A DNA stretch of 64,000 nucleotides from Galbibacter kalidii (GTDB lineage: Bacteria > Bacteroidota > Bacteroidia > Flavobacteriales > Flavobacteriaceae): positions 1 to 64,000 of the forward strand of contig NZ_JAPFGA010000016.1 in assembly GCF_026241135.1 (NCBI RefSeq), read 5' to 3'. Below, piece by piece: positions 54,465 to 64,000 of the stretch; the stretch's first letter is position 1; every line of letters begins with the position of its first letter. The notes beneath the pieces were generated by a model. That model saw nothing but the letters and a program-made list of their open reading frames with translations. It did not search any database and was not told where the DNA came from. Both the position numbers and the translations under genes were made by a program.

Positions 54465-54542
54465 AGCTCCTCCTTCAGACGAAGGGAGGTGGGCGAAATC
54501 AATTGAGCAAGAATTGGTTGAGGTCGGAGGGTTTTGATAATC
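54465..54542 (+). repeat. dispersed intergenic repeat, copy C (partial)
   Basis: AGCTCCTCCTTCAGACGAAG, then GGGAGGTGG, and CGGAGGGTTTTGATAATC near the end. It matches the first half of the copy at 21481-21655 read on the minus strand. The 523-bp gap 54323-54845 otherwise holds only the fsa promoter. Confidence 0.65.
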
Positions 54543-54767
54543 ACTAAGTTTCAGATAAGAAACAAATGTAGGGTGTTTTAACCACAGGTTCACACAACTC
54601 GCCATATAGTAGTAATAATCAACCCTGCTCTCTCAAGTCTCCCAATTTCGGAGCTGATATTAGACATTAGGTTTATTTACCACAATTCTCATAACATAAA
54701 GATTATATAAATAATACGGGCAAACCATATTAAATTATAACTTTGTAATGCGTATTTGTGTTTTTGA

Positions 54768-54797
54768 TTGAAAAGACAAAATAGAGCAGTATCTTTA
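54768..54797 (+). promoter_or_regulatory. promoter of fsa (Bacteroidota type)
   Basis: TTG at 54768-54770, exactly 19 bases, then TATCTTTA at 54790-54797, one base from the TAnnTTTG consensus. It lies 49 bp before the fsa start. Confidence 0.7.
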
Positions 54798-54845
54798 CGG
54801 GATAAAATGAACATTATAAATAACATAAATTAGAAGAGAAGAGTT

Positions 54846-55502
54846 ATGAAGTTTTTTATAGACACAGCAAACTTAGATCAAATTGCCGAAGCAGAAGCAT
54901 TAGGGGTATTGGATGGGGTGACTACTAATCCCTCATTAATGGCAAAAGAAGGAATTACAGGAAGGGACAATATCATTAAACATTATGTGGATATTTGCAA
55001 TATTGTAGATGGTGATGTTTCAGCAGAGGTGATCGCCACAGATTTTGAAGGGATCATCAAAGAAGGAGAGGAGCTGGCTGCTTTACACGAGCAAATTATT
55101 GTTAAAGTACCTATGATAAAAGACGGCGTAAAAGCGATCAAATATCTTTCAGACAAAGGCATAAAAACAAATTGTACTTTGGTTTTTTCACCGGGACAGG
55201 CCCTGTTGGCAGCAAAAGCCGGAGCGACATATGTATCGCCTTTTATCGGAAGATTGGATGATATTTCTACAGATGGTTTATCGCTTATCGCTGATATCCG
55301 TCAGATTTATGACAATTACGGATATGAAACTGAGATCTTAGCGGCTTCCATCCGTCATACTATGCACGTGATAGATTGTGCTAAACTTGGTGCCGATGTT
55401 ATGACAGGACCACTTTCTGCCATTACTGGTTTATTGAAACACCCATTGACAGATATCGGACTTGAAAAATTCCTTGCAGATTACAAAAAAGGAAATAACT
55501 AA
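54846..55502 (+). CDS. fsa: transaldolase / fructose-6-phosphate aldolase family (short TalC type)
   Basis: A 218-residue class I aldolase of the short transaldolase family. [36 protein letters not shown] is the diagnostic start; the Schiff-base lysine is Lys87 in [39 protein letters not shown] and LAASIRH follow. Such proteins act as transaldolase in the pentose phosphate pathway or as fructose-6-phosphate aldolase; sequence alone does not fully separate the two. It is monocistronic with its own promoter and terminator. Confidence 0.94.
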   Translation: MKFFIDTANLDQIAEAEALGVLDGVTTNPSLMAKEGITGRDNIIKHYVDICNIVDGDVSAEVIATDFEGIIKEGEELAALHEQIIVKVPMIKDGVKAIKYLSDKGIKTNCTLVFSPGQALLAAKAGATYVSPFIGRLDDISTDGLSLIADIRQIYDNYGYETEILAASIRHTMHVIDCAKLGADVMTGPLSAITGLLKHPLTDIGLEKFLADYKKGNN

Positions 55503-55529
55503 GAAGTTTTTCTTAAGATAGAATATTGT

Positions 55530-55565
55530 AAAAACCTGTTTTATATGATATAAAGCAGGTTTTTT
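55530..55565 (+). terminator. terminator of fsa
   Basis: AAAAACCTG pairs with CAGGTTTTT, with extra A/T pairing in the loop part, followed by T. It overlaps the stop codon of the convergent gene by two bases and could serve both. Confidence 0.8.
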
Positions 55566-56976
55566 ACTTTTCAAGCCCCTCATTCTCACTTAAGGCATTT
55601 TTTAATCGTCTGTTAAAGTAGATGTGGCCAAAGCCTTCAATGATCTTCCCGTTTATACCAACGACAATAACTTTATTGGTGTTTCTAATGACCAGATCAC
55701 CCAGCAAGGTTTTAGGATTATTGGCCTGATATTGGTTGGGAAGATCGTCATTCTTGATTCTGGTCAAAGTTTTTGTCCACAGGTCATAACTATTATTGAT
55801 GTTGATACCTATGTATCGATATTCAGGAAATTCTTCTTTTAATTTAGCAATTCTGCCTAGAACATTCACATGATGATTCCTCTGAAATGCATTCCAAAAA
55901 TAGAAAACAGTGTTTTTGTCGTAAAAAGCGGTGTCAAAAACAACTTCTTTTCCTTCTACATCAATCATATGCAGGGTTGGAATAGTTAATCCTTTTTGCA
56001 TTGTTTGCACCTTTTGATAAAAAGAATCGATTTCTGTTTGATGCTGATTTTCAGGAGCAAGCTTGCGAAACGATTGTATGAAATCGTGATTCTCTTTAGA
56101 AGGATGCCCTCCGAATAAATAGGAATATGCCACATGTCGGGTTAGATTGTCTTGTAATTCCCGATAGTCTACAATACTGTCTATAAGTTTTAGTTTATGA
56201 GTGTTGTAGTGTAACGACCTTTGAATGTTTCGGATGGTATCACCTTCTTCTTTGCAATAATAATAGGACATATTATTGAAATGGGTGTCCAGATAATTGT
56301 GATACGGACGATAATATATGAGCAGGGTGTCGTTGTAGTCTATTTGTTTTCTGTAATCGTAAAAATTGCCGGGGAGCTCAGGTAAATCTTCCAGTCCGTT
56401 TCTCCATTTGTGAATAAACGGATATTCCTCCATATCTGTAAAATAACGATAGTTAATGGCACCTTGTACTATGTGTTTGGCTAATGGAGAGAGTATGTTG
56501 TGTTCATCCACATCATTAAGTAGTTCGGTTTTCATACGTTTTAGCGAATCGATCTTATGTAGAAATACTTCAGGAGGAAGTTCACTGTATCTATTCACTG
56601 CTTTTTCCTCGTCTTCATAGATAAGGTACATATCGATCAGGAAATTATTCTTTTCTGAACCTCTTCCTGAATATACCAATGATTCATCAAAATCCAAGGT
56701 GTTGAGGCGCATCAACAAACTATCGCCTTTTTCCAGGATCAAGTATTGATATTCATTGTGCTCAAAATGATATAAGCCTTCTTTTACCTGGTCTAGCTCA
56801 AATATAAATCGATTGTTAGCATCGAGCTTTGTGGAGTCAATAAGCTCGTTGTCATAATATAGATATACACGCTCTGTGTTTGGGTTTACAATTTCACCGC
56901 CAAAATATGCCTTGTCGGGCGATTTTGCACAACTATGGGCGAGGGCTGTAATTAACGCTAAACAAAAGTATTTCAT
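55564..56976 (-). CDS. lipoprotein with redox-inactive thioredoxin-like domain
   Basis: A 470-residue lipoprotein (signal MKYFCLALITALAHSC). The first part (about 25-100) is a beta-domain like DUF4369: GGEIVNPNTERVYLYYDNELID. The middle is helical. Residues about 330-460 look like a TlpA/AhpC-type thioredoxin fold (TIPTLHMIDVEGKEVVF, NTVFYFWNAFQRNHHVNVLGRIAKLKEEF, VIVVGINGKIIEGFG). The CxxC expected after FW is absent: the place reads NAFQRNHH. So it cannot act as a disulfide reductase; a binding or scaffold role is more likely. Confidence 0.8.
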   Translation of the reverse strand: MKYFCLALITALAHSCAKSPDKAYFGGEIVNPNTERVYLYYDNELIDSTKLDANNRFIFELDQVKEGLYHFEHNEYQYLILEKGDSLLMRLNTLDFDESLVYSGRGSEKNNFLIDMYLIYEDEEKAVNRYSELPPEVFLHKIDSLKRMKTELLNDVDEHNILSPLAKHIVQGAINYRYFTDMEEYPFIHKWRNGLEDLPELPGNFYDYRKQIDYNDTLLIYYRPYHNYLDTHFNNMSYYYCKEEGDTIRNIQRSLHYNTHKLKLIDSIVDYRELQDNLTRHVAYSYLFGGHPSKENHDFIQSFRKLAPENQHQTEIDSFYQKVQTMQKGLTIPTLHMIDVEGKEVVFDTAFYDKNTVFYFWNAFQRNHHVNVLGRIAKLKEEFPEYRYIGININNSYDLWTKTLTRIKNDDLPNQYQANNPKTLLGDLVIRNTNKVIVVGINGKIIEGFGHIYFNRRLKNALSENEGLEK

Positions 56977-57213
56977 TAAAATACGTTAAATTAAACTGTC
57001 TTGAAGTGTTCCCACAAGACATTAGGCTGTATGCCTAAAAACATTTTGACGTAACATACGTCAGACATTACATAGCTCACTTAGTGAGTAAAGATGCGTA
57101 AATATATCAGTTTTAACAAATCTATAAAAGCGTGTTATAGATTAATGTTAAGATGAAGTTAAATAAGTCCTTTTAACGTTTGCATATGTACCTTAATTGT
57201 GTAGTTATTTTGT

Positions 57214-57221
57214 TACTTTTG
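57214..57221 (+). promoter_or_regulatory. candidate -7 element for the ABC-F gene
   Basis: TACTTTTG is an exact match to TAnnTTTG, 27 bp before the start codon. TTG at 57197 is the only nearby -33 candidate, with a short spacer of 14. A CTCACTTAGTGAG palindrome lies farther upstream, at 57076-57088. Confidence 0.5.
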
Positions 57222-57236
57222 CGGCTGAATATGTAA

Positions 57237-58868
<1,632 letters not shown>

Positions 58869-58879
58869 TTGAAAATAAA

Positions 58880-58915
58880 GAGACCTGTCAGATTTCCAAA
58901 ACCTGACGAGGTCTC
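58880..58915. terminator. bidirectional hairpin between convergent genes
   Basis: GAGACCTGTCAG pairs with CTGACGAGGTCTC (one bulged base) around an 11-base loop. It lies between the ABC-F gene and the convergent lipoprotein gene. T-rich sequence is better on the minus-strand side. Confidence 0.65.
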
Positions 58916-58922
58916 AATTTCC

Positions 58923-59399
58923 TTATTCGCACGACACTTGTTTTAACACCTGATCTTCATAAAAGTCTATTTCTGCTCCTTCTTTAAAAACAACGACACC
59001 GTTTTTTTCTTCAGTTTCTCCATAGCCTGGAATATAACCATCTCCTTTTTTTAAAAAAATGATTTTCCGCATGGAGCGCATGCCTTCAGCCATAAAGTTG
59101 TAATCCAGAAGAAGGGTGTCACCTTTCACAACACCTTCCACGGTTCCGAAACTTTTGTCTTTTTCATAAAATTTATAGGCCAAACTACCGGTGATGGAAT
59201 TATCCTCCTTTTCTATCATTAATTGAATGGAATCCTTTTGATTGACATAAAGATAACATTCCACTGCGGGGGCATCGGCCAAAACATCTTCTTTAAGAAT
59301 TTCGTCAATACTCTCGAGGTTTTCTTTTTTGGGTTCGTTTTTGCACGCGAAAATGCTTAGAAGAACAAGAACTGCTATTGTAAAAAATGAATGTTTCAT
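58923..59399 (-). CDS. uncharacterised small lipoprotein
   Basis: A 158-residue lipoprotein with signal MKHSFFTIAVLVLLSIFAC and an acidic linker (KNEPKKENLESIDEIL). The body is a small beta-rich domain (AVECYLYVNQKDSIQLMIEKEDNSITGSLAYKFYEKDKSFGTVEGVVKGDTLLLDY). I recognise no named family. It follows mutS2 by 36 bp on the same strand and may be cotranscribed. Confidence 0.8.
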   Translation of the reverse strand: MKHSFFTIAVLVLLSIFACKNEPKKENLESIDEILKEDVLADAPAVECYLYVNQKDSIQLMIEKEDNSITGSLAYKFYEKDKSFGTVEGVVKGDTLLLDYNFMAEGMRSMRKIIFLKKGDGYIPGYGETEEKNGVVVFKEGAEIDFYEDQVLKQVSCE

Positions 59400-59435
59400 G
59401 TGTTGTGGTTTTATGTAAAGATACGTTTTAACCTT

Positions 59436-61607
59436 TTATTTCTTCTTAGCTTCCACCAACTCAAGCTGATCTATGCTCACGTTGGTGGTAAATATCCCAT
59501 AATTTACCACAGCCTTATTTTTCTCGATACTATCGATACTTCCCACAGACTTGCTGTCCGTCAAGCGCACACGGTCGCCTATTTTCAAAACAGGTTTTGG
59601 TTTTTCGGGGGCTTTGGGTTTGGCTGCTATTTCCTTTTTCTTTTTCTGACGGATCACCTTAACCTCTTTTTGTACTTCAGCTTCGACAGCTTTTTTCTTG
59701 GCCCGTTCTTTTTTCTTTACGGAAGCCTTTTCTCGTTTCCGTTTGGAGTTTTCAGTTTCTACAATGCGTAAAAATTCAGAGATCAGCGGACGCTTCTTCT
59801 TCTTGATAAAATATTTTTCAGCAATATCGTTAATCTTATTTCCCAAATAGATCATGCGCTGGTTGTGGTCATACAACTGTTGATAACTCTCCAGTTTGGT
59901 TTTTATCTTACTGTTCAGTTCTTCCAAACGCTTGGCTTCATCCCTGGTTTTTACTTCCTCTTCTTTTAGTTGAGTAGAGGTCTTTTCCATTTTGCTGCGT
60001 TGCTTTTGCAGTTTGGCGATGGTAGCGTCGAAACGCACTTTTCCGCGTTCGATTTTCTTTTTCGCCCGGTTGATCAGGCTGTAGGGGATACCGTTCTTTT
60101 GGGCTACCTCAAAGGTAAACGAGCTTCCAGCTTCGCCAAGGATAAGTCTAAAAACGGGTTCCAGGGTCCTGCTGTCGAACATCATATTGGCGTTGGTGGC
60201 ATGGGGGAGCTCGTTGGCCAACATTTTTAAATTGGCGTAGTGAGTGGTAATGATACCAAAGGCTTCCCGTTCGTAGAACACCTCCAAAAAAGTTTCAGCC
60301 AGGGCACCTCCCAATTCCGGATCACTTCCGGTACCGAACTCGTCAATAAGAAAAAGGGTTCCCTTGTTGCATTTCCGAAGGAAATAATTCATGTTTTTCA
60401 AGCGGTAGCTGTACGTACTCAAATGGTTTTCGATGGATTGGTTATCGCCGATATCCGTCAGGATCCGGTCAAACAAACACATTTCACTACGTTCGTGTAC
60501 CGGTACCAACATGCCACTTTGCAGCATGAGTTGTAAAAGTCCGACTGTTTTTAGCGTAATACTTTTCCCTCCGGCATTGGGCCCGGAAATAACAATAATC
60601 CTGTTCTCCTGATACAGGGTAATGCTCTGCGGATAGGTTTTTTCGCCTTTTTCTTTATTCGTTAGATATAAGAGAGGGTGATAGGCCTCAATAATGTTAA
60701 AATGACGCTCATCGGTTATTTTAGGAAGCAAGGCCTGCATTTGCTCGGCGTATTTCGCTTTGGCGGCAACGACATCAATCAGACTTAAAAAGGATTGGTA
60801 ATCAACTAACAAGGGTAAGAAAGGCCGAAGAAAGTTGGTCAATTCTTTTAAAATCTTCTGAACCTCCTCTTTTTCTTCATATTCCAGATTGTTGAGTTCC
60901 CTGTTGTATTTTTGGGTTGCATCAGGTTCGATATAAACAATGCTTCCGGTTTTGGAGTTCCCCATGATCGAACCTTTTACCCGCTTACGGTACATGGCTT
61001 TTACTGCTAACACCCGGCGGTTGTCTATCACGGTTTCTTTGATATCGTCCAATACGCCTGCTGAGGTGTAACTGCTCAAAGCACTGGCAAAACTCTGGTT
61101 GATCTTGGAGCGAACTTGTCCAATTTGTTTTCTAATGTTGTAAAGTGCTTCAGAAGCGCCGTCTTTGATCTCCCCAAAACGATCAATTACCGCATCAATC
61201 TTTTGAATAATTTCTTTGGTAAGCTCAATCTCTTGGGCAGTAGCATGAAGAGTAGGATAGTATTCCTCAAATTTTTTATAAAAAAGAATGTGACTGTTTA
61301 CGGTAGCCGAAATGGAAGCAATTTTCCGAAAACCTTCAATCTCGATTAACGTGTTTTCAATACCTAAAAGTTGAATTTCCTTGGAAATGGCATCAAAATA
61401 ATGATTGGGAATGGTGTTGTTGTTATCAAAAGACGCCAAATACTCATTGGTCTGATGCAATGAAATCATCAACTTTTCCTTCTTTTGAAAAGGAGTGATT
61501 TTCAACGCCTGTTCCTTACCGAGCTCTGTACTGCAAAACTCGGCTACTTGTTCGAGTACCTTTGAAAATTCAAGATCTTGTAATGTCTTTTTGTGTATTT
61601 TGTTCAT
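59436..61607 (-). CDS. mutS2: MutS2-type DNA-binding ATPase without Smr domain
   Basis: A 723-residue MutS2-like protein. Core and clamp parts lead to the ATPase with Walker A ISGPNAGGKSITLKT, IGDNQSIENHLSTYSYRLKN, LIDEFGTGSDPELGGALAE and ITTHYANLK. The C-terminal part is coiled (ERGKVRFDATIAKLQKQRSKMEK) and Lys-rich and ends with a KOW/SH3-like piece (KPVLKIGDRVRLTDSKSVGSIDSIE). The Smr endonuclease domain of typical MutS2 (about 780 residues) is absent. It may act in recombination control or on stalled ribosomes but cannot cut through Smr. ATG 61607 starts the family N-terminus. Confidence 0.92.
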   Translation of the reverse strand: MNKIHKKTLQDLEFSKVLEQVAEFCSTELGKEQALKITPFQKKEKLMISLHQTNEYLASFDNNNTIPNHYFDAISKEIQLLGIENTLIEIEGFRKIASISATVNSHILFYKKFEEYYPTLHATAQEIELTKEIIQKIDAVIDRFGEIKDGASEALYNIRKQIGQVRSKINQSFASALSSYTSAGVLDDIKETVIDNRRVLAVKAMYRKRVKGSIMGNSKTGSIVYIEPDATQKYNRELNNLEYEEKEEVQKILKELTNFLRPFLPLLVDYQSFLSLIDVVAAKAKYAEQMQALLPKITDERHFNIIEAYHPLLYLTNKEKGEKTYPQSITLYQENRIIVISGPNAGGKSITLKTVGLLQLMLQSGMLVPVHERSEMCLFDRILTDIGDNQSIENHLSTYSYRLKNMNYFLRKCNKGTLFLIDEFGTGSDPELGGALAETFLEVFYEREAFGIITTHYANLKMLANELPHATNANMMFDSRTLEPVFRLILGEAGSSFTFEVAQKNGIPYSLINRAKKKIERGKVRFDATIAKLQKQRSKMEKTSTQLKEEEVKTRDEAKRLEELNSKIKTKLESYQQLYDHNQRMIYLGNKINDIAEKYFIKKKKRPLISEFLRIVETENSKRKREKASVKKKERAKKKAVEAEVQKEVKVIRQKKKKEIAAKPKAPEKPKPVLKIGDRVRLTDSKSVGSIDSIEKNKAVVNYGIFTTNVSIDQLELVEAKKK

Positions 61608-61687
61608 AGTTTTCCCCACTGCATTCGAGCACCGCAAATTTACATACTAATTTGGATTTACTCACTAAGTGGGATTTGAAATGTTCC

Positions 61688-61759
61688 GATGCCTGTCTAT
61701 TGGGATTTCAGAACCATCCGTTCCGATCTGAAAGCGTTGGGATATAAGGGAGGAGCTTT
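61688..61759 (-). repeat. dispersed intergenic repeat, copy D (partial)
   Basis: Read on the minus strand: AGCTCCTCCCTT, then CGGATGGTTCTGAAATCCC. The same blocks open the copy at 21481-21655. It lies between mutS2 and ung. Confidence 0.6.
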
Positions 61760-61797
61760 TTTATTTAGTACACACAATTATTCAATCAAAAAGTTAA

Positions 61798-61828
61798 TTG
61801 GTGTTAAAAAGGCAAAAATGTATATTTA
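61798..61828 (+). promoter_or_regulatory. promoter of ung (Bacteroidota type)
   Basis: TTG at 61798-61800, 20 bases, then TATATTTA at 61821-61828. It lies 27 bp before the ung start codon. Confidence 0.65.
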
Positions 61829-61855
61829 CAGATTGTAACCATAAGCTTAAAATTC

Positions 61856-62521
61856 ATGGAGGTCGCTATAGAGTCGAGCTGGAAAGCCCATTTACAAAAC
61901 GAATTTGATCAGCCTTATTTTTCTGAATTAACAAGATTTGTGAAGGAGGAATATGCAAAATACAAATGTTATCCTGTAGGAAAACAAATCTTTAACGCTT
62001 TTGAGCATTGTCCGTTTGATAAAACCAATGTAGTGATTATCGGGCAAGACCCTTATCACGGACTCGGACAAGCACACGGACTTTGTTTTTCGGTGAATGA
62101 TGGGATTACACATCCACCTTCATTGGTCAATATTTTTAAAGAACTGGAAACTGATATTGGGAAACCTTATCCGCAATCGGGAAACCTGGAAGCTTGGGCA
62201 AAACAAGGAGTTTTATTGTTGAATGCCACACTGACCGTTAGGGCACACCAAGCCGGAAGTCACCAAAACAAAGGCTGGGAGACCTTTACCGATGCTGTGA
62301 TCAAAACTGTTTCTGAAAAGCGGGAAGGGGTGGTCTTTTTGTTATGGGGCGGTTTTGCCAAACGAAAAAGTAAACTGATCGATGCTAGAAAACATCGTAT
62401 TTTAACCTCTGGACATCCCTCACCTTTGAGTGCAAACAAAGGCTATTGGTTTGGAAATAAGCATTTCAGTCAGTGTAATTCAATCCTGAACGAAAACAAC
62501 AAACCACCTATAGATTGGTAA
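61856..62521 (+). CDS. ung: uracil-DNA glycosylase
   Basis: Removes uracil from DNA in base-excision repair. The 221-residue family 1 enzyme has the water-activating loop GQDPYHGLGQAHGLCFSV (Asp65), the helix LLLNATLTVRAHQAGSH, and the minor-groove loop GHPSPLSANKGYWFGNKHF. All catalytic parts are intact. Its last 14 bp overlap the convergent gene on the minus strand. Confidence 0.97.
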   Translation: MEVAIESSWKAHLQNEFDQPYFSELTRFVKEEYAKYKCYPVGKQIFNAFEHCPFDKTNVVIIGQDPYHGLGQAHGLCFSVNDGITHPPSLVNIFKELETDIGKPYPQSGNLEAWAKQGVLLLNATLTVRAHQAGSHQNKGWETFTDAVIKTVSEKREGVVFLLWGGFAKRKSKLIDARKHRILTSGHPSPLSANKGYWFGNKHFSQCNSILNENNKPPIDW

Positions 62522-63359
62522 CGATTTTTGAATAGGAGAGGGGGGCATCAATAATATTCAGTTTTTGTAACTCTTCCTGTATGTTTTTAACCGTTATAGG
62601 CGCAATATTTTCCTGACTCCAACGGGTGATGGACAGCCATTCTTTAATATCTTCTATTTTTTGCTCGTATCGATTGGCCAGCATGCGGTCGATACTCGGA
62701 ATATTTTTGAAATCTGAAGTATAGGTATTGATCACCTCCAAGACATGCTTGATGATGTTCGCGTTTTTTATCAATACTTCATCCCTTACAGCCACCACAA
62801 AACAGGGCCAGGGAGTAGGGCAGTCGCCAATCCTTCTGAAAACACCTTTGTCTACTATGGGCTTGGTAGTAAAATGCTCCCACATAAAATAATCGGCAGT
62901 TCCTTCTGTTAGTGCATCAATGGCGCCTTGGAGGTTGTTAATCACTTCAAATTGTAAATCCTCAGTATTCCAACCGTTATTATCCGCATTAACAAAGGCC
63001 ATAAGATGACTTCCGCTACCATATCTGGAAATAGCAGCTTTGGTTCCTTTCAGCTCTTCAATCTTTTTATAAGGAGAACCGGAACCCACATGAATACCCC
63101 AATACAAAGGAGATTGCACAAATACCTGTACGATTTTAGAAGGATTTCCGTCTACGATGTCCTTCACGATGCCTTCAGTTAAAATAACGGCTATATCCGT
63201 TTCGCCATCACGAAGCATTTGGCACATTTTTCCCGTTCCTTCGGGAACATCCGTCCATTGCAGGTCTATTCCCCTGTCTTCAAAAGCATTGTCGTCTATA
63301 GCGAGATGCCAGGGTAGGTTAAAATGTTCAGGGACACCGGCGATTTGTATTTTCTTCAT
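62508..63359 (-). CDS. substrate-binding-protein-like (periplasmic fold) without signal peptide
   Basis: A 283-residue protein with the fold of nitrate/sulfonate/thiamine-precursor binding proteins: IQIAGVPEHFNLPWHLAIDDNAFEDRGIDLQWTDVPEGTGKM, IAVILTEGIVKDIVDGNP, IEELKGTKAAISRYGSGSHLMAF, and ALTEGTADYFMWEHFTTKP. The N-terminus has no signal peptide or lipobox, and no ABC permease gene is nearby, so it appears cytoplasmic. Binding of a thiamine-precursor-like ligand or an enzyme role (THI5-like) are possibilities only. It is convergent with ung. Confidence 0.82.
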   Translation of the reverse strand: MKKIQIAGVPEHFNLPWHLAIDDNAFEDRGIDLQWTDVPEGTGKMCQMLRDGETDIAVILTEGIVKDIVDGNPSKIVQVFVQSPLYWGIHVGSGSPYKKIEELKGTKAAISRYGSGSHLMAFVNADNNGWNTEDLQFEVINNLQGAIDALTEGTADYFMWEHFTTKPIVDKGVFRRIGDCPTPWPCFVVAVRDEVLIKNANIIKHVLEVINTYTSDFKNIPSIDRMLANRYEQKIEDIKEWLSITRWSQENIAPITVKNIQEELQKLNIIDAPLSYSKIVTNL

Positions 63360-63401
63360 GGTATTACTACTTGCTTTTTAAAAATCATCTACCTTGGGGC
63401 A

Positions 63402-63426
63402 AGCCTGTCTGCCGACAGAGGCAGGC
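63402..63426. repeat. GCCTGYCTGCC-type palindromic repeat, copy 5
   Basis: AGCCTGTCTGCC faces GGCAGGC, nearly identical to the copy at 54-79. A CACTTAGTGAG motif lies just beyond, at 63493-63503. Confidence 0.6.
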
Positions 63427-63534
63427 CCAAGAAACATTAAAATTATAATTTGCCTTAGCCCATTTCAATATAGAGCATCAAGAAATAGGCACCACTTAGT
63501 GAGAGTAAAGATAGGCTTTTAATGAAAAAATGGT

Positions 63535-64000
63535 CTAATCTTTAGTCAGTTTTTCAAGCGTATATTCAATAAGTTGTTGTGTTGATTTTTGAGGATGTTT
63601 TGAAAAAGTTCCCGTTGCTCTGTTTGCCAAAATACAATTCATGGATACTGCTTTGTGTCCCAACAATGCTGCAAGTCCGTAGATTCCAGCAGTTTCCATT
63701 TCCAAATTGGTCAATTTCAATCCGTTGAAATCAAAACTAGCCAGTTTGTCGTTTAGACTTTCATCTTGCATATCCAATCGGAGTTTTCTCGATTGCGGAC
63801 CGTAAAACCCCGGATTGGTGGCTGTAAATCCCAAATGAATGTCTTCGGAAATCAGTTTTCCGGCTAATGCCTTACTATATTTCACTACATAAGGAACGGA
63901 TTTCTCCGCTGCCCAAGAGGTGTGTTTTACCAATGCGGTTTGAATATCTTGATGTTGAACAGATATACTGTCGTAAAAATGTAAGAGTCCGTCAAAACCA
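63535..64000 (-). CDS. nucleoside phosphorylase (uridine/purine type), 5' end beyond the window
   Basis: The C-terminal 154 codons of a PNP/UDP-family phosphorylase. The frame stays open to the window edge (GFDGLLHFYDSISVQHQDIQ), so the start lies outside. The diagnostic active-site stretch is LKLTNLEMETAGIYGLAALLG, where the Met-Glu pair binds the ribose. The end STQQLIEYTLEKL is helical. It splits nucleosides with phosphate in salvage. The exact base specificity cannot be read from this part. Confidence 0.88.
   Translation of the reverse strand, partial: GFDGLLHFYDSISVQHQDIQTALVKHTSWAAEKSVPYVVKYSKALAGKLISEDIHLGFTATNPGFYGPQSRKLRLDMQDESLNDKLASFDFNGLKLTNLEMETAGIYGLAALLGHKAVSMNCILANRATGTFSKHPQKSTQQLIEYTLEKLTKD

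Overview
The window looks like a contiguous chromosomal segment of a flavobacterium (Bacteroidota, probably Flavobacteriaceae). The support is AT-rich DNA, genes without Shine-Dalgarno sites, several upstream boxes that fit the Bacteroidota pattern TTG-N19/20-TAnnTTTG (rplS, fsa, ung), many lipoproteins, monomeric isocitrate dehydrogenase, a MutS2 without Smr domain, and dnaA followed by a low-molecular-weight phosphatase. Genus cannot be fixed from the sequence alone. No rRNA, tRNA, CRISPR array or prophage was seen.

Layout. 0-6 kb: a serine hydrolase, then a membrane-anchored LamG/SARP-like regulator followed by an exported Gfo/Idh/MocA oxidoreductase and two DUF1080 lipoproteins, probably a 3-keto-glycoside degradation operon. 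6-11 kb: murQ, icd and rplS on the minus strand. 11-12.4 kb: a short histidine kinase and its response regulator. 12.4-19.3 kb: an accessory stretch of small genes (methyltransferase, HxlR regulator, an ECF sigma factor with an internal HxxxCxxC motif, DUF1905, SnoaL, DUF2461, VOC, TfoX-N, esterase) with a transposase remnant, a 205-bp MITE, a frameshifted SnoaL gene and a partial gene duplication. 19.5-26.9 kb: GH20 hexosaminidase, DinB, lon, cmk, trmH. 26.9-32.9 kb: a second accessory stretch with a 21-bp tandem array, a cassette-like GNAT gene, an ECF sigma factor with a membrane partner, a class A beta-lactamase-like protein, and two transcription units with the same GTAAC-box leader. 32.9-42.4 kb: DEAD helicase, trmD, HtrA protease, then dapF-GNAT-mltG. 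42.8-50.5 kb: MBL lipoprotein, dnaA-LMW-PTP-methyltransferase, thioesterase, YigZ, ribD-HAD, GNAT-prmC. 50.6-64 kb: MscS channel, PBP1A, fsa, a redox-dead thioredoxin-fold lipoprotein, ABC-F, mutS2, ung, and the end of a nucleoside phosphorylase gene cut by the window edge.

How genes work together. dapF, mltG, the lysozyme-like exoprotein, PBP1A, murQ and GH20 serve murein synthesis, turnover and recycling. RibD is translationally coupled to a HAD phosphatase that could supply the phosphatase step of riboflavin synthesis. The regulator at 1.6-3.3 kb is the best candidate controller of the adjacent keto-sugar operon, whose leader holds direct repeats of the spacing SARP proteins read.

Intergenic DNA is rich in repeats: a roughly 150-bp dispersed family (four copies), IS-end-bearing short elements, GCCTGYCTGCC palindromes, a perfectly phased 21-bp degenerate array, and cassette-like palindromes. 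Two IS-type right ends abut the same CCGTTGGC tag, which suggests insertion at one fixed site. All family assignments come from reading motifs by eye; no database search was run.
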